DNA of 64,000 nucleotides from Paraburkholderia phytofirmans PsJN (GCF_000020125.1 NC_010681.1:1736001-1800000); one strand, 5' to 3'; counted from the first letter of the stretch, positions 1 through 9,147 are shown. Numbers and translations: made by a program. The notes: generated by a model from the sequence alone, not told the origin.

Positions 1-1
1 G

Positions 2-847
2 GATATCAAACCGGTCAAGGCGAATGGCCGCACGGCGGTGCTGCTGCACGGCAAGAACTTCTGCGCGGCGACGTGGGACGCGACCATTCATCGGCTGAGC
101 GATGCCGGCTATCGCGTGATCGCGCCGGACCAGATCGGCTTTTGCAAGTCGAGCAAGCCTGAGCACTATCAGTACAGTTTTCAACAGCTCGCGCGCAATA
201 CGCATGCGTTGCTGCAATCGCTCGGCGTGACCGACGCGACCGTGATCGGGCATTCCACCGGCGGCATGCTGGCGATCCGCTACGCGCTGATGTATCCGCG
301 CGAGACGCAGCAACTGGTGCTGGTCAACCCGATCGGTCTGGAGGACTGGAAGGCGAAGGGTGTGCCCTCGCTGTCCGTGGACCAGTGGTATGCGCGCGAG
401 TTGAAGACGACCGCCGAAAGCATTCGCCGCTACGAGCAGTCCACCTACTACGCGGGACAATGGCGCGCGAGCTACGAACCGTGGGTGCAGATGCTGGCGG
501 GCATGTATCGCGGTCCGGGCAAACAGATCGTCGCGTGGAATTCCGCGCTGCTGTACGACATGATTTACACGCAACCGGTGGTGTACGAACTGGGGCAATT
601 GAGCATGCCGACGCTGCTGCTGATCGGCCAGAAAGACACCACGGCGATCGCCAAGGACGCTGCGCCGGCCGAAGTGCGCGCAAAACTCGGCCATTATCCG
701 GAGCTCGGCAAGGCCGCCGCAAAGGCGATCCCGCACGCGACGCTCGTCGAATTCGCGGAGTTGGGGCACGCACCGCAGATGCAGGATCCGCAGGCGTTTC
801 ATAAAGCGTTGCTGGCCGGTCTCGCGGCGGTGCCGGCCAACCATTGA
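2..847 (+). CDS. alpha/beta-hydrolase fold protein, 5' end missing
   Basis: The frame is open from the first complete codon at position 2, so the true start lies outside the window and the GTG at 38 is internal. The visible part carries the alpha/beta-hydrolase signature: an oxyanion-hole LLHGKN near the start, a nucleophile elbow GHSTGG (nucleophile Ser), a late Asp in LIGQKDTT, and the catalytic His in ELGHAPQMQ near the C-terminus. Substrate cannot be deduced; relatives include esterases, haloperoxidase-like enzymes and C-C hydrolases. No lid domain of unusual length is visible. It ends at a strong bidirectional terminator and is not in an operon with the next, oppositely oriented gene. 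Confidence 0.85.
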   Translation, partial: DIKPVKANGRTAVLLHGKNFCAATWDATIHRLSDAGYRVIAPDQIGFCKSSKPEHYQYSFQQLARNTHALLQSLGVTDATVIGHSTGGMLAIRYALMYPRETQQLVLVNPIGLEDWKAKGVPSLSVDQWYARELKTTAESIRRYEQSTYYAGQWRASYEPWVQMLAGMYRGPGKQIVAWNSALLYDMIYTQPVVYELGQLSMPTLLLIGQKDTTAIAKDAAPAEVRAKLGHYPELGKAAAKAIPHATLVEFAELGHAPQMQDPQAFHKALLAGLAAVPANH

Positions 848-880
848 ATCGACGGGCGCGACCGGGTCACCCACATCGAC

Positions 881-910
881 AAAAAAGGGCAGCCACGGGC
901 TGCCCTTTTT
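881..910. terminator. bidirectional rho-independent terminator
   Basis: A perfect 8-bp stem (887-894 with 898-905, GGGCAGCC/GGCTGCCC) with a 3-nt loop is flanked by six A on the left and five T on the right. It can therefore terminate both the hydrolase on the plus strand and the oxidoreductase on the minus strand, which converge here. Confidence 0.9.
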
Positions 911-935
911 ACATTCTCCGACGGAGTTACCTGTC

Positions 936-1931
936 TTATTTGCCGCCCGCCAACTCCTCACGCACTTGCGCGCCGATCTCGAATGAGCGCAGCCGCGCCT
1001 TGTGATCGTAGATCTGCGCGGTCAGCATCAATTCATCGGCGCCGGTTTGCTCGATGACCGACTTCAAGCCTTCGCGCACGGTATCGCGATCGCCCATCAC
1101 AGTGCACGCGAGCGAGTGCGCCACACCATTCAATTCCATCTCCGAAGCCTCGAGCCGTTCGACCGGCGGTTGCAACTGACCCGGCGTGCCGCGTCGCAGA
1201 TTGATGAACTGCTGCTGCAACGAGGTGAAAAGGCGTTTTGCTTCGTCGTTCGTATCCGCGGCGAACAGATTCACGCCGACCATCGCATGCGGTTTATCGA
1301 GCGTGGCCGACGGACGGAATTGCGACCGATACACCTGCAACGCCGTGAGCATATAGTCCGGCGCGAAATGCGATGCGAAGGCGAACGGCAGGCCGAGCGC
1401 CGCCGCGAGTTGCGCGCTGAAGAGCGAGGAGCCGAGCAGCCACAGCGGAACGTTCAGCCCCGCGCCGGGCACCGCGCGAATGCGCTGGCCCGGCACGGGG
1501 TCGGCGAAATAGCGCTGCAATTCGACCACGTCGTCAGGGAACGAGTCCGCGCTATTTTGCAGGTCGCGGCGCAACGCGCGCGCGGTGCTCTGATCGGTGC
1601 CGGGCGCGCGGCCGAGGCCCAGGTCGATACGGCCGGGATAAAGCGACGCGAGCGTGCCGAACTGTTCGGCGATGACGAGCGGCGCATGGTTCGGCAGCAT
1701 GATGCCGCCCGAGCCGACGCGGATCGTTTTCGTGCCGCCCGCGACATAGCCGATCACCACCGAAGTCGCGGCGCTGGCAATGCCCGTCATGTTGTGATGT
1801 TCCGCGAGCCAGAAGCGGCGGTAGTTCCATTTTTCCGCGTGCTGCGCGAGGTCGAGCGTATTCCTGAACGCGTCGGCCGGTGTGGCGCCCGCGGTGACCG
1901 GCGAGAGGTCGAGGACCGAGAAGGGGATCAT
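936..1931 (-). CDS. LLM-class flavin-dependent oxidoreductase (luciferase-like, YhbW type)
   Basis: A 331-residue luciferase-like monooxygenase. It starts [11 protein letters not shown], then has [10 protein letters not shown], a hallmark of the YhbW/bacterial-luciferase group, followed by [10 protein letters not shown] and [15 protein letters not shown]. Members use reduced FMN and oxygen; the substrate here is unknown. An upstream in-frame ATG at 1976 would add 15 non-conserved residues, so I start at 1931, although neither start has a strong Shine-Dalgarno. The gene is divergent from the SsuD-like gene at 2248, with about 300 bp between them that should hold both promoters. Two different LLM-family enzymes side by side suggest organosulfur or related oxidative catabolism. 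Confidence 0.85.
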   Translation of the reverse strand: MIPFSVLDLSPVTAGATPADAFRNTLDLAQHAEKWNYRRFWLAEHHNMTGIASAATSVVIGYVAGGTKTIRVGSGGIMLPNHAPLVIAEQFGTLASLYPGRIDLGLGRAPGTDQSTARALRRDLQNSADSFPDDVVELQRYFADPVPGQRIRAVPGAGLNVPLWLLGSSLFSAQLAAALGLPFAFASHFAPDYMLTALQVYRSQFRPSATLDKPHAMVGVNLFAADTNDEAKRLFTSLQQQFINLRRGTPGQLQPPVERLEASEMELNGVAHSLACTVMGDRDTVREGLKSVIEQTGADELMLTAQIYDHKARLRSFEIGAQVREELAGGK

Positions 1932-2247
1932 TGTCTGTTCACTTGTTGTTTCCGGCGCTGTCGCGCGATGGGGCATTCTCGCAAAGGTTGTGCTTTTCTG
2001 CTGACGGCGCCGCGATGTCCACGTTCGCGAAAGGGGGTTTGCTCACGCAGGGCGTTGAAAAGGCAAACAGGCAAAACGCCGAGCGGGAGACGCTTAAGCG
2101 TTACATGCAAACCCGATATAGATATGGCCGATCAATATTTAACAAGCGCATGTCGCGCTGCTACCTTAACCCCTCGCACGAAAGCCATGCATCCAGCCAG
2201 TTACGTCACCGCCCCGCCGGGCAGAAACCATTCAGGGAGACACGAAC
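1932..2247. other. divergent intergenic region between two LLM genes
   Basis: About 316 bp separate the two divergent flavin-monooxygenase genes. It is more AT-rich around 2095-2150, where promoters would be expected. I see no gene, RNA or clear repeat; short frames here are not convincing. Confidence 0.5.
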
Positions 2248-3327
2248 GTGTCCATCGAATTCATCGGCATGATCCAAACCCGCAAGGTGTCCGAAACCCA
2301 CGCGGCGCAAGGTCCCGTCATCGACATCGATTACGTCGGGCAGTTTGCGCGCGCGCATGAAGAAGCGGGCTTCGACCGTATTCTCGTGCCGCATCATGCC
2401 ACCAGCCCCGATGCGCTGTTAACCGTCGCGCACGCGGCGAGTGTGACCAGCAAGGTGCACTTCATGCTCGCGCATCGGCCGGGTTTTGTCGCGCCGACGC
2501 TCGCCGCCCGTCAGCTGGCAACGCTCGATCATTATTCGGGCGGCCGCCTAGCAGTACACATCATTTCCGGCGGTGACGACACCGATCAGCGCCGCGACGG
2601 CGACTTCCTCACGCACGACGAACGCTACGCCCGCACCGACGAATACCTGCATATCCTGCGGCGCATCTGGACCGAAACCCAACCGTTCGATCACAACGGC
2701 CAGTACTACCGGTTCGAACAGGGCTTCTCGGAAGTGAAGCCCGTGCAGCAGCCGCATATTCCGGTGTATTTCGGTGGGGCGTCGGCGCCCGCGCTCGAAA
2801 TCGCCGGCCGTCATGCGGACGTGTACGCGCTATGGGGCGAGTCGAAGGCGCAGGTGCGCGGGCAGGTCGCCCGCGTGCGCGCGGAAGCCGCGAAGCACGG
2901 CCGCAGCGTGCGTTTCTCGGTGTCGTTCCGGCCGATTCTCGCGGCCACGGAAGCGGCGGCCTGGGCGCGCGCGGAGCACATTCTCGAAGAGACGAAGCGG
3001 CTGCGCGCGGCGCAAGGCATCGGCGTGGGCGGCCCGGCGCAGAGCGAAGGTGCACGACGCCTGCTCGCGGCATCGGGCGAATCGGATCGTGCGGACGAGC
3101 GTTTGTGGACCGGCGTCGCAAAGGAAATCGGCGGACGCTCGAATTCGACCGCGCTGGTCGGCACGCCGGAACAGGTGGCCGACACACTCGCCGAGTATTA
3201 CGCGCTCGGCGTCTCGACGTTCCTCATCCGCGGCTTCGACCCGCTGGAAGATGCCATCGACTACGGTCGCGAACTGATTCCCGCCACACGCGAACGCATC
3301 GCGCGCGTCGAGCGCGTGGCGGCGTGA
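2248..3327 (+). CDS. alkanesulfonate-monooxygenase-like LLM flavoprotein (SsuD family)
   Basis: A 359-residue FMNH2-dependent monooxygenase of the SsuD/alkanesulfonate type. Visible family features are the N-terminal beta-barrel start, FDRILVPHHATSPDAL, FMLAHRPGFVAPTLAARQ, the block GGRLAVHIISGGDD, and the C-terminal GVSTFLIRGFDPLEDA. SsuD enzymes cleave C-S bonds of sulfonates, releasing sulfite and an aldehyde. GTG start with AGGGAGA about 9 nt upstream. It is followed after 11 bp by the class II aldolase-like gene, so the two are probably cotranscribed. Dimethylsulfone- or methanesulfonate-type substrates are equally possible from sequence alone. Confidence 0.85.
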   Translation: MSIEFIGMIQTRKVSETHAAQGPVIDIDYVGQFARAHEEAGFDRILVPHHATSPDALLTVAHAASVTSKVHFMLAHRPGFVAPTLAARQLATLDHYSGGRLAVHIISGGDDTDQRRDGDFLTHDERYARTDEYLHILRRIWTETQPFDHNGQYYRFEQGFSEVKPVQQPHIPVYFGGASAPALEIAGRHADVYALWGESKAQVRGQVARVRAEAAKHGRSVRFSVSFRPILAATEAAAWARAEHILEETKRLRAAQGIGVGGPAQSEGARRLLAASGESDRADERLWTGVAKEIGGRSNSTALVGTPEQVADTLAEYYALGVSTFLIRGFDPLEDAIDYGRELIPATRERIARVERVAA

Positions 3328-3338
3328 ACGGAGGCGCG

Positions 3339-4163
3339 ATGACCGATCTTTCTCTCACCGCATTCGCGAAGGAACCGCCGGCGATCCAGCGTCACGCGCC
3401 GGTGCGCAAATTCTGGTTCGACGACATTGCGCCGCGCGAGAGCATCGCGGCGGAACGCCGCTACCGGCAGGAGCGGCTCGCGGTGGCGTTTCGTCTGTTC
3501 GCGCGCTACGGTTTCGATCAGGGGCTCGCCGGCCACATCACCGCGCGCGATCCGGAGTGGCCCGATCACTTCTGGGTCAATCCGTTCGGCAAGCATTTCA
3601 GCCGCATCCGCGTGTCCGATCTGTTGCTGGTGAATGCCGAGGGCGAGATCGTGGTCGGCGAGGGGCCGGTCAATCAGGCGGCCTTCGCGATTCACGCGGC
3701 GATTCACGAAGCGCGTCCCGATGTGATCGCGGCGGCGCACACGCATTCGCTGTATGGCAAGGCATGGTCGACGCTGGGCCGCACGCTCGATCCGCTCACC
3801 CAGGACTCCTGCGCGTTCTATCAGGACCACGCGTTATTCGACGATTTTCGCGGCGTCGTGCTCGATACCGGCGAAGGTGCACGCATTGCCGCGGCGCTCG
3901 GCGAGCGCCGCGCCGTGATCCTGAAGAACCACGGCATTCTCACCGCTGGCCCGAGCGTGGAAGCGGCGGCGTGGTGGTACATCGCGCTCGACAACGCATG
4001 CCACGCGCAATTGCTCGCTGAAGCCGCGGGCACGCCGCAAGCGATTCCACACGATATGGCCGCGCTCACGCATGAGCAGGTCGGCCGCGCGAGCGGCGCG
4101 CTGTTCGCGTTCCAGAGCCTGCTGGAAGGGCTGGTCGAAGCCGAGCCCGACGTCCTCACCTGA
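3339..4163 (+). CDS. class II aldolase/adducin-family protein
   Basis: A 274-residue protein of the class II aldolase/adducin fold. Metal-binding histidines are visible in AAHTHSLYGKAW and in LKNHGILTAG; GLAGHITARDP and WVNPFGKHFS are typical of the family. The start at 3339 has GGAGG with 5-nt spacing; the long open frame upstream of it overlaps the SsuD-like gene and is not coding. These enzymes do retro-aldol cleavage or decarboxylation of hydroxy-acids with a divalent metal. Its place directly after an SsuD-like monooxygenase and before a thiol-dioxygenase-like cupin suggests it handles the carbon skeleton left after sulfur removal, which is inference. Confidence 0.85.
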   Translation: MTDLSLTAFAKEPPAIQRHAPVRKFWFDDIAPRESIAAERRYRQERLAVAFRLFARYGFDQGLAGHITARDPEWPDHFWVNPFGKHFSRIRVSDLLLVNAEGEIVVGEGPVNQAAFAIHAAIHEARPDVIAAAHTHSLYGKAWSTLGRTLDPLTQDSCAFYQDHALFDDFRGVVLDTGEGARIAAALGERRAVILKNHGILTAGPSVEAAAWWYIALDNACHAQLLAEAAGTPQAIPHDMAALTHEQVGRASGALFAFQSLLEGLVEAEPDVLT

Positions 4164-4291
4164 ACGCTCCACACGACGACTCAAGATTCGAATCCTTCGC
4201 GCGTGCCGCCGTGATCGAACGGCGCCTCGCTGTCGCAACGTGCGTGAGTGCCGTCAATCAGCGCCATCCAAACCTATCTTTTGAACTATCG

Positions 4292-4900
4292 ATGACCCAA
4301 GCCCTGAGGCCGGAGCGCCTGCGCGCGTTCGCCGGCCGGATTGCGTCGCTTGTCGACGAAGCGGCGCCCGAAGCGCATCTGCTGGAACACGGCGGCGCCG
4401 CGCTGCGCGAGCTGATCGCGCATGACGACTGGCTGCCCGACGCCTTCGCGCAGCCCGATCCCGAGCGATATCAGCAATACCTGCTGTACGCGGATGCGCG
4501 GCAGCGTTTTTCAATCGTCAGTTTTGTGTGGGGACCCGGTCAGGCGACGCCGGTGCACGATCACACCGTGTGGGGTTTGATCGGCGTGCTGCGTGGCGCG
4601 GAAATTGCACAGGGTTACCGTATTGCCGACGACGGCACGCTGCAACATAACGACGCGCCCAGGCGGCTCGACGCCGGCGCAGTGGATGCGGTGTCGCCGC
4701 GCATCGGCGATGTTCATCGTGTGAGCAACGCATTTAGTGACCGTACGTCGATCAGCATTCACGTGTACGGTGCAAATATCGGTGCGGTGAAGCGGTTCGT
4801 CTATCCGGACGGCCCCACCCGCAAGCCGTTTATCTCCGGCTACGCGAACGACGTGTTGCCGAATATATGCAATGTTGCGAAGGAGTCCCCGATCTCATGA
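4292..4900 (+). CDS. cysteine-dioxygenase-like cupin
   Basis: A 202-residue cupin resembling cysteine dioxygenase type I. The 3-His iron site is visible as H89 and H91 in TPVHDHTVWGL and H142 in GDVHRVSN. Bacterial CDO-type enzymes oxidise cysteine, 3-mercaptopropionate or related thiols to sulfinates. The conserved region begins at MTQALRPERL (4292); an earlier ATG at 4211 would add 27 residues that look non-coding. Its stop overlaps the start of the rhodanese gene (ATGA), so thiol oxidation and sulfur transfer are likely translationally coupled. Exact thiol specificity cannot be read from the sequence. Confidence 0.82.
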   Translation: MTQALRPERLRAFAGRIASLVDEAAPEAHLLEHGGAALRELIAHDDWLPDAFAQPDPERYQQYLLYADARQRFSIVSFVWGPGQATPVHDHTVWGLIGVLRGAEIAQGYRIADDGTLQHNDAPRRLDAGAVDAVSPRIGDVHRVSNAFSDRTSISIHVYGANIGAVKRFVYPDGPTRKPFISGYANDVLPNICNVAKESPIS

Positions 4901-6498
4901 GTTTCGTTCAGGCATTTCGTACCCGATCATTCGAAGACGTGCGCCGCGCGCTGCTCGATCGCGAGGAAATCGCGCTCGTCGACGTGCGCGAGGAAGATCC
5001 GCATGCCCGCAGTCATCCGCTGTTCGCCGCCAATCTGCCGCTGTCGCGGCTCGAACTCGACGCGCCCGTGCGCTTGCCGCGCCAGGCGGTGCCGATTGTA
5101 GTGTTCGATTCCGGCGAAGGGCTCGCCGAACGCGCCGCGCACCGTCTCACCGAGCTGGGCTATACCGACGTCGCCTTGCTCGAAGGCGGTCTGCAAGGTT
5201 GGCGCGAGGCCGGCGGCGAACTGTTCCAGGACGTCAACGTGCCGAGCAAGGCATTCGGCGAACTGGTGGAAAGCGTGCGTCATACGCCGTCGCTGGCCGC
5301 ACCGCAAGTGCAGGCGCTGCTCGATCATGAAGCCGACGCGGTGGTGCTCGACGTGCGCCGCTTCGACGAATATCAAACCATGAACGTTCCCGGCAGCATC
5401 AGCGTGCCGGGCGCGGAGCTGGTGCTGCGCGCGCGTCAGCTTGCGCCGAATCCGGCGACGCGAATCATCGTCAATTGCGCGGGGCGCACGCGCAGCATCA
5501 TCGGCGCGCAGTCGCTGATCAATGCCGGCGTGCCGAATCCGGTCGCGGCGCTGCGCAATGGCACGATCGGCTGGACGCTGGCCGGGCAGGCGCTCGCGCA
5601 CGGCAGTTCGCGCCGCTTCGAGCCGATCACCGACGATCAGTTGCGCCTCGCCGCCGCCGACTCGGCGCGCGCCGTGGCGGATCGTGCGAGGGTGGGCCGC
5701 ACGTCACGCGACGAAGCACGCCGCTGGGCCGGCGAAGCGGTACGCACCGTCTATCGCTTCGACGTGCGCACGCCGGAAGAATACGAAGCGGGCCACGTGC
5801 CCGGGTTTCGCAGCGCGCCGGGCGGCCAGCTCGTGCAGGAAACCGACATGTTCGCGCCGGTGCGCGGCGCGCGCGTGATCCTCGCGGACAACGACGGCGT
5901 GCGCGCGAACATGACCGCGTCATGGCTCGCGCAGATGAACGTCGAGGTGTATGTCGTCGATGGTTTGATGGCGGCCGACTTCGGCGAGAAGGGCGCGGCG
6001 CCCGCGGTCCGCCACGCGCCCACGCCGCCCGACGCCGATGAAATCACGCCGGCCGGCCTGGTCACGCTGCTGCAATCGCGCGGCACCGCCGTGCTCGATT
6101 TCACCAGCAGCGCGAACTATGTGAAGCGCCATATTCCCGGCGCGTGGTTCGTGATTCGCGGCGAACTCGAAAAGGCGTTGCACAAGCTGCCGGATGCGCA
6201 GCGTTATGTGGTGACCTGCGGCAGCAGTCAACTGGCGCGCTTCGCCGCGCCCGACGTTGCGGCGCTGACTGGCAAACCGGTGCAGGTGCTGAGCGGCGGC
6301 ACGGCGGCGTGGATCGAAGCGGGCTTGCCAGTGGAGAGCGGCGAGACACGCATGGCTTCGGCGCGCATCGATCGTTACCGCCGTCCTTATGAAGGCACCG
6401 ACAACGCCCGCGAAGCAATGAACGCGTATCTGGAATGGGAGTACGGTCTCGTCGCGCAACTTGGGCGCGATGGCACGCACGGGTTTCGCGTGATCTGA
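4897..6498 (+). CDS. four-domain rhodanese-related protein
   Basis: A 533-residue protein made of four consecutive rhodanese domains (about residues 1-115, 130-240, 260-370, 385-490). Each has the fold's DVR-type strand: LVDVREEDP, LDVRRFDEYQTMNVPG, FDVRTPEEYEAGHVPG, LDFTSSANYVKRHIPG. The position of the active-site cysteine loop differs between repeats: domain 1 has DSGEGLA and domain 3 DNDGVRA, both without Cys; domains 2 and 4 have CAGRTRS and CGSSQLA. Thus two domains can form a persulfide and two look structural. AAGGAG lies 11 nt before the ATG, which overlaps the CDO-like stop. Probably a thiosulfate- or persulfide-sulfurtransferase acting with that enzyme. Confidence 0.87.
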   Translation: MSFVQAFRTRSFEDVRRALLDREEIALVDVREEDPHARSHPLFAANLPLSRLELDAPVRLPRQAVPIVVFDSGEGLAERAAHRLTELGYTDVALLEGGLQGWREAGGELFQDVNVPSKAFGELVESVRHTPSLAAPQVQALLDHEADAVVLDVRRFDEYQTMNVPGSISVPGAELVLRARQLAPNPATRIIVNCAGRTRSIIGAQSLINAGVPNPVAALRNGTIGWTLAGQALAHGSSRRFEPITDDQLRLAAADSARAVADRARVGRTSRDEARRWAGEAVRTVYRFDVRTPEEYEAGHVPGFRSAPGGQLVQETDMFAPVRGARVILADNDGVRANMTASWLAQMNVEVYVVDGLMAADFGEKGAAPAVRHAPTPPDADEITPAGLVTLLQSRGTAVLDFTSSANYVKRHIPGAWFVIRGELEKALHKLPDAQRYVVTCGSSQLARFAAPDVAALTGKPVQVLSGGTAAWIEAGLPVESGETRMASARIDRYRRPYEGTDNAREAMNAYLEWEYGLVAQLGRDGTHGFRVI

Positions 6499-6503
6499 GC
6501 GCC

Positions 6504-7415
6504 TCAGGCCGCGCGCTGCGCGCGTGCCTCCTTGAACTGCCGCTCGACAGCCGCGCCGAAGCGCTCGACCGGCTGTTGCAGTTTGCCAAGCACGCGCGGT
6601 TGCACGAGCCAGATATCGATGAGCGGCTTGAAGTCGCTGATCGGAATGATATCGAGCGCGTCCGCGTGGGTGCTCGCCTGGAGTAAAGGCAGCGGCACGA
6701 GGCCAAGACCGTTGCCATCCGCGACGAGCTGCAATTGCAATTCGGTGCCGAGCGTTTCGAGGTTCAACTTGAGGGCGAGCCCGAGCCCGGTGAGCGCGCG
6801 TTGCAGGCCGTCGCGGAAACCGCAGCCGTCCGGGTTCAACACCCAGCCGATCGACTGGCATTCCGCCAGCGTATGCGCGCGCTTTTTCAGCAGGCCTTTC
6901 TGCGCGACCACCGCCAGTTTGATGCGGCCGAGTGAACGGGCCGAGAGCGCGTCGTCGAAGGTCTTGTTGCTGGGCAGCAGGATCGCGGCGGCGTCGAGCT
7001 CGCCCTGTTCCACGCGTTGCAGCAACTGGCTGCCCCAGCCGGTCGACGCGCGCGCCTGCAGATCCGGATAGTCCGTCTTCAAACCGCGCATCGCCTCGCT
7101 CAACGCGATATCCGCGATGGTCTGCGCGACGCCGAGACGCAGCGTGCCGACCGGCGGTGTATCCGTGGCGACCATTTCGCGCAGTACGTCGAGTTCGCGC
7201 TGGATCACGCGGCATTGTTCGTAGACGATGCGTCCCGTGGCCGTCGCCTTGAGCGGACGCGTATTGCGGTCGAGCAGTTCGACGCCGAGCGCCTCTTCGA
7301 AATTCTGCAGACGGCGGGTGATCGCCGGTTGCGTGAGGCCGAGCGCGAGCGCTGCCTGCTGCAGCGATTGACAGCGAATCACGCTGACGTAGGCGTCGAT
7401 TTCGTCGATCTTCAT
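6504..7415 (-). CDS. LysR-family regulator of the sulfur genes
   Basis: A 303-residue LysR-type regulator: N-terminal winged HTH (SLQQAALALGLTQPAITRRL) and a C-terminal periplasmic-binding-like effector domain (from about residue 90). The DNA-binding part resembles CysB/Cbl-like regulators in beginning with residues that favour sulfur regulation, but that assignment is inference from context. It converges with the rhodanese gene, leaving only 5 bp, and is divergent from the SsuA-like gene at 7601, the classical arrangement for a LysR protein and its target. Dyads in the divergent spacer could be its operators. Confidence 0.85.
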   Translation of the reverse strand: MKIDEIDAYVSVIRCQSLQQAALALGLTQPAITRRLQNFEEALGVELLDRNTRPLKATATGRIVYEQCRVIQRELDVLREMVATDTPPVGTLRLGVAQTIADIALSEAMRGLKTDYPDLQARASTGWGSQLLQRVEQGELDAAAILLPSNKTFDDALSARSLGRIKLAVVAQKGLLKKRAHTLAECQSIGWVLNPDGCGFRDGLQRALTGLGLALKLNLETLGTELQLQLVADGNGLGLVPLPLLQASTHADALDIIPISDFKPLIDIWLVQPRVLGKLQQPVERFGAAVERQFKEARAQRAA

Positions 7416-7521
7416 GATGAGCGGTAACGGATGGAAGCACGAGAATCCGCCCGATGATACCCGCGCCGGCGCGTGATCGCGTCGAGTCGCGCAAGAAAAT
7501 TTCGCATATTTGCTTAGCAGA

Positions 7522-7539
7522 ATAATGCGTTTGTCTTAT
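7522..7539. promoter_or_regulatory. candidate LysR operator dyad (ATAA-N10-TTAT)
   Basis: In the spacer between the LysR gene and the SsuA-like gene there is an AT-rich dyad ATAA-N10-TTAT, of the kind LysR proteins bind, and it overlaps an outer GCAT...ATGC dyad beginning near 7504. It lies in the only AT-rich stretch of the spacer. No footprint evidence; motif reading only. Confidence 0.4.
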
Positions 7540-7600
7540 ACAAAGGCCTGCCTTATCGTCGATGGCAAATCAACTCGTTGCCACGACGTACGCGCTGCCC

Positions 7601-8587
7601 ATGACGACCTCCCGTTTTTCTTTCGCAATCCGATCTTTTGTGAAACGCGCGTTGTCCACAGCGCCTCGCGTCGCCGCGCTCGCGGCGTCGGCCGTGCTGT
7701 GCGCTGCGCCTTCATACGGAGCCGATGTGCCGGTGCTCAAGGTTGGCGACCAATCCTTGCAAACGCGCGGCATTCTCGAAGCGTCCGGCCAGTTGAAAGA
7801 CCTGCCGTACAAGATCGAATGGTTCAACTTCCCGGCGGCGCAACCGCTCGGCGAAGCATTGAATGCGGGCGCGGTCGACGTAGGCGGTCTCGGCGATGCG
7901 CCGCTCGTCTTCGCGCTGGCCGCCGGTGCGCGGGTGAGGGCGGTCGCGGCGACGCGCTCGAATCCGCTGGATCTGGCGATCGTCGTCGGCGCGCAGTCGC
8001 CGCTCCACGACGCGGCGAGTCTGAAGGGCAAACGCATTGCCACGACGCGCGGCTCGATCGGCCACTACCTCGCGCTCGCCGCATTGAAAAAGGCCAACGT
8101 GCCGCTCACCGACGTGACCTTCGTATTCCTCGCGCCCGCCGATGCAAAAGCCGCGCTCGCCTCGGGCAGCGTCGATGCATGGTCGGTCTGGGATCCGTAC
8201 ACCGCGCTTGGCGAAGCGCGCGATCACGACCGCATCATCGCTAACGGTGTCGGTCTCTCCGAAGGGCTCAGCTATCAGGTCGCGACTGAACGCGCGATCA
8301 CCGACAAGCGTGCGCAACTCGCCGACTTCCTGCGGCGCGTGGCGATCGGCCAGCGTTGGGCGCTCTCGCATCCGGACGAAGTCGCGACGATGCAGTCGCG
8401 TGTCACGGGCCTGCCGACCGATGTGCTGAAGACCGTCTATCAGCGCGGCCAGGTGCATCCGGTGGCGATCGACGACAGCGTCGTGGCCGCCCAGCAGCGC
8501 ACGGCGGATACCTACGAAGCCGCCAACGTGATCCGCGCGCACCTGGACGTGCGCACGAGCTTCGACCGCAGCTTCCCTCTGCCTTGA
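7601..8587 (+). CDS. SsuA-like (sulfonate/taurine-type) periplasmic binding protein
   Basis: A 328-residue exported solute-binding protein of the SsuA/TauA (NMT1-like) family. The start MTTSRF at 7601 gives a good signal peptide with a basic n-region, AALAASAVLCAA core and cleavage near SYGA; the ATG at 7562 would add 13 residues. The mature part shows LKVGDQS, GAVDVGGLGDAP, LKGKRIATTRGS and SVDAWSVWDPY, the ligand-cleft blocks of sulfonate-binding proteins. No permease or ATPase gene follows: the next 560 bp hold no gene. It therefore must use a transporter encoded elsewhere, or be an orphan receptor. Divergent from the LysR gene, which probably controls it. Confidence 0.87.
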   Translation: MTTSRFSFAIRSFVKRALSTAPRVAALAASAVLCAAPSYGADVPVLKVGDQSLQTRGILEASGQLKDLPYKIEWFNFPAAQPLGEALNAGAVDVGGLGDAPLVFALAAGARVRAVAATRSNPLDLAIVVGAQSPLHDAASLKGKRIATTRGSIGHYLALAALKKANVPLTDVTFVFLAPADAKAALASGSVDAWSVWDPYTALGEARDHDRIIANGVGLSEGLSYQVATERAITDKRAQLADFLRRVAIGQRWALSHPDEVATMQSRVTGLPTDVLKTVYQRGQVHPVAIDDSVVAAQQRTADTYEAANVIRAHLDVRTSFDRSFPLP

Positions 8588-9147
8588 CACGGCCGCGCCT
8601 CGACTCGCCCGAAGCGTCTCGTCGCAAGACGCTAACAACCTCGCCGCACAACGCAAATCATCTGCCGATTCGGTGTAAACGCGCTCTCGTCTAAACCCGC
8701 CAATCCGTTTAGATTAACTGCACTTGGAAGGCTTATCGAGGGACCAGGGCGGCCAATCAAGCAGCGGTTTGCCATTCCGGCGATGGCGCAAGGTGAGCAG
8801 CCAAGGTTGCTCACCGCTTCGTCCGGAACCAGACCGCTGCGCGTCGTCCGCGGTGCTTCGTTTTCAGGTGGCCCCAAGGGCCGCTTCCATTTTCCGGTTG
8901 ACCGTAATCGACCGACCCAGCGACGCTTTGCACAGCGTCGCCTTTTTGCTTGTGGCGACGGTTTTCAACGTGCCTTGCCACGCGCGCTCCCGCCATCGCC
9001 CCCGCTTGCCTGCGCCATCGTGTACGACTGCGCACACCGCCTTGCCGCGCCCGCTCGCGGTTTTCCTCGTGCGCGGTTATCCTGTAGCAGACACTACACA
9101 ACGGGATGCGGCCCTCGCGGCCTGCGTCCGTACAGGAAAAACTCGCT
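8588..9147. other. 560-bp intergenic region, no recognised gene
   Basis: The open frames here have no recognisable product, no ribosome-binding site and mutually overlapping arginine-rich translations typical of GC-rich noncoding frames. A small AT-rich patch at 8700-8722 could be promoter sequence. I see no RNA gene or repeat. Confidence 0.5.

Noticed and set aside
1002..2360. 452-codon plus-strand open frame antisense to the LLM oxidoreductase
   Set aside because: Arg-rich translation, overlaps a recognised gene and extends over a promoter region; a shadow of GC-rich codon use.
2832..3338. Open extension upstream of the aldolase-like gene
   Set aside because: It overlaps the SsuD-like gene in another frame and is Arg-rich; the GGAGG-preceded ATG at 3339 matches the conserved start.
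4183..4200. GATTCGAATC palindrome resembling a tRNA T-loop
   Set aside because: Only the short palindrome is present; no cloverleaf around it.
5920..7494. 524-codon minus-strand frame overlapping the LysR and rhodanese genes
   Set aside because: Overlaps two confident genes in other frames and has no start signal or family.
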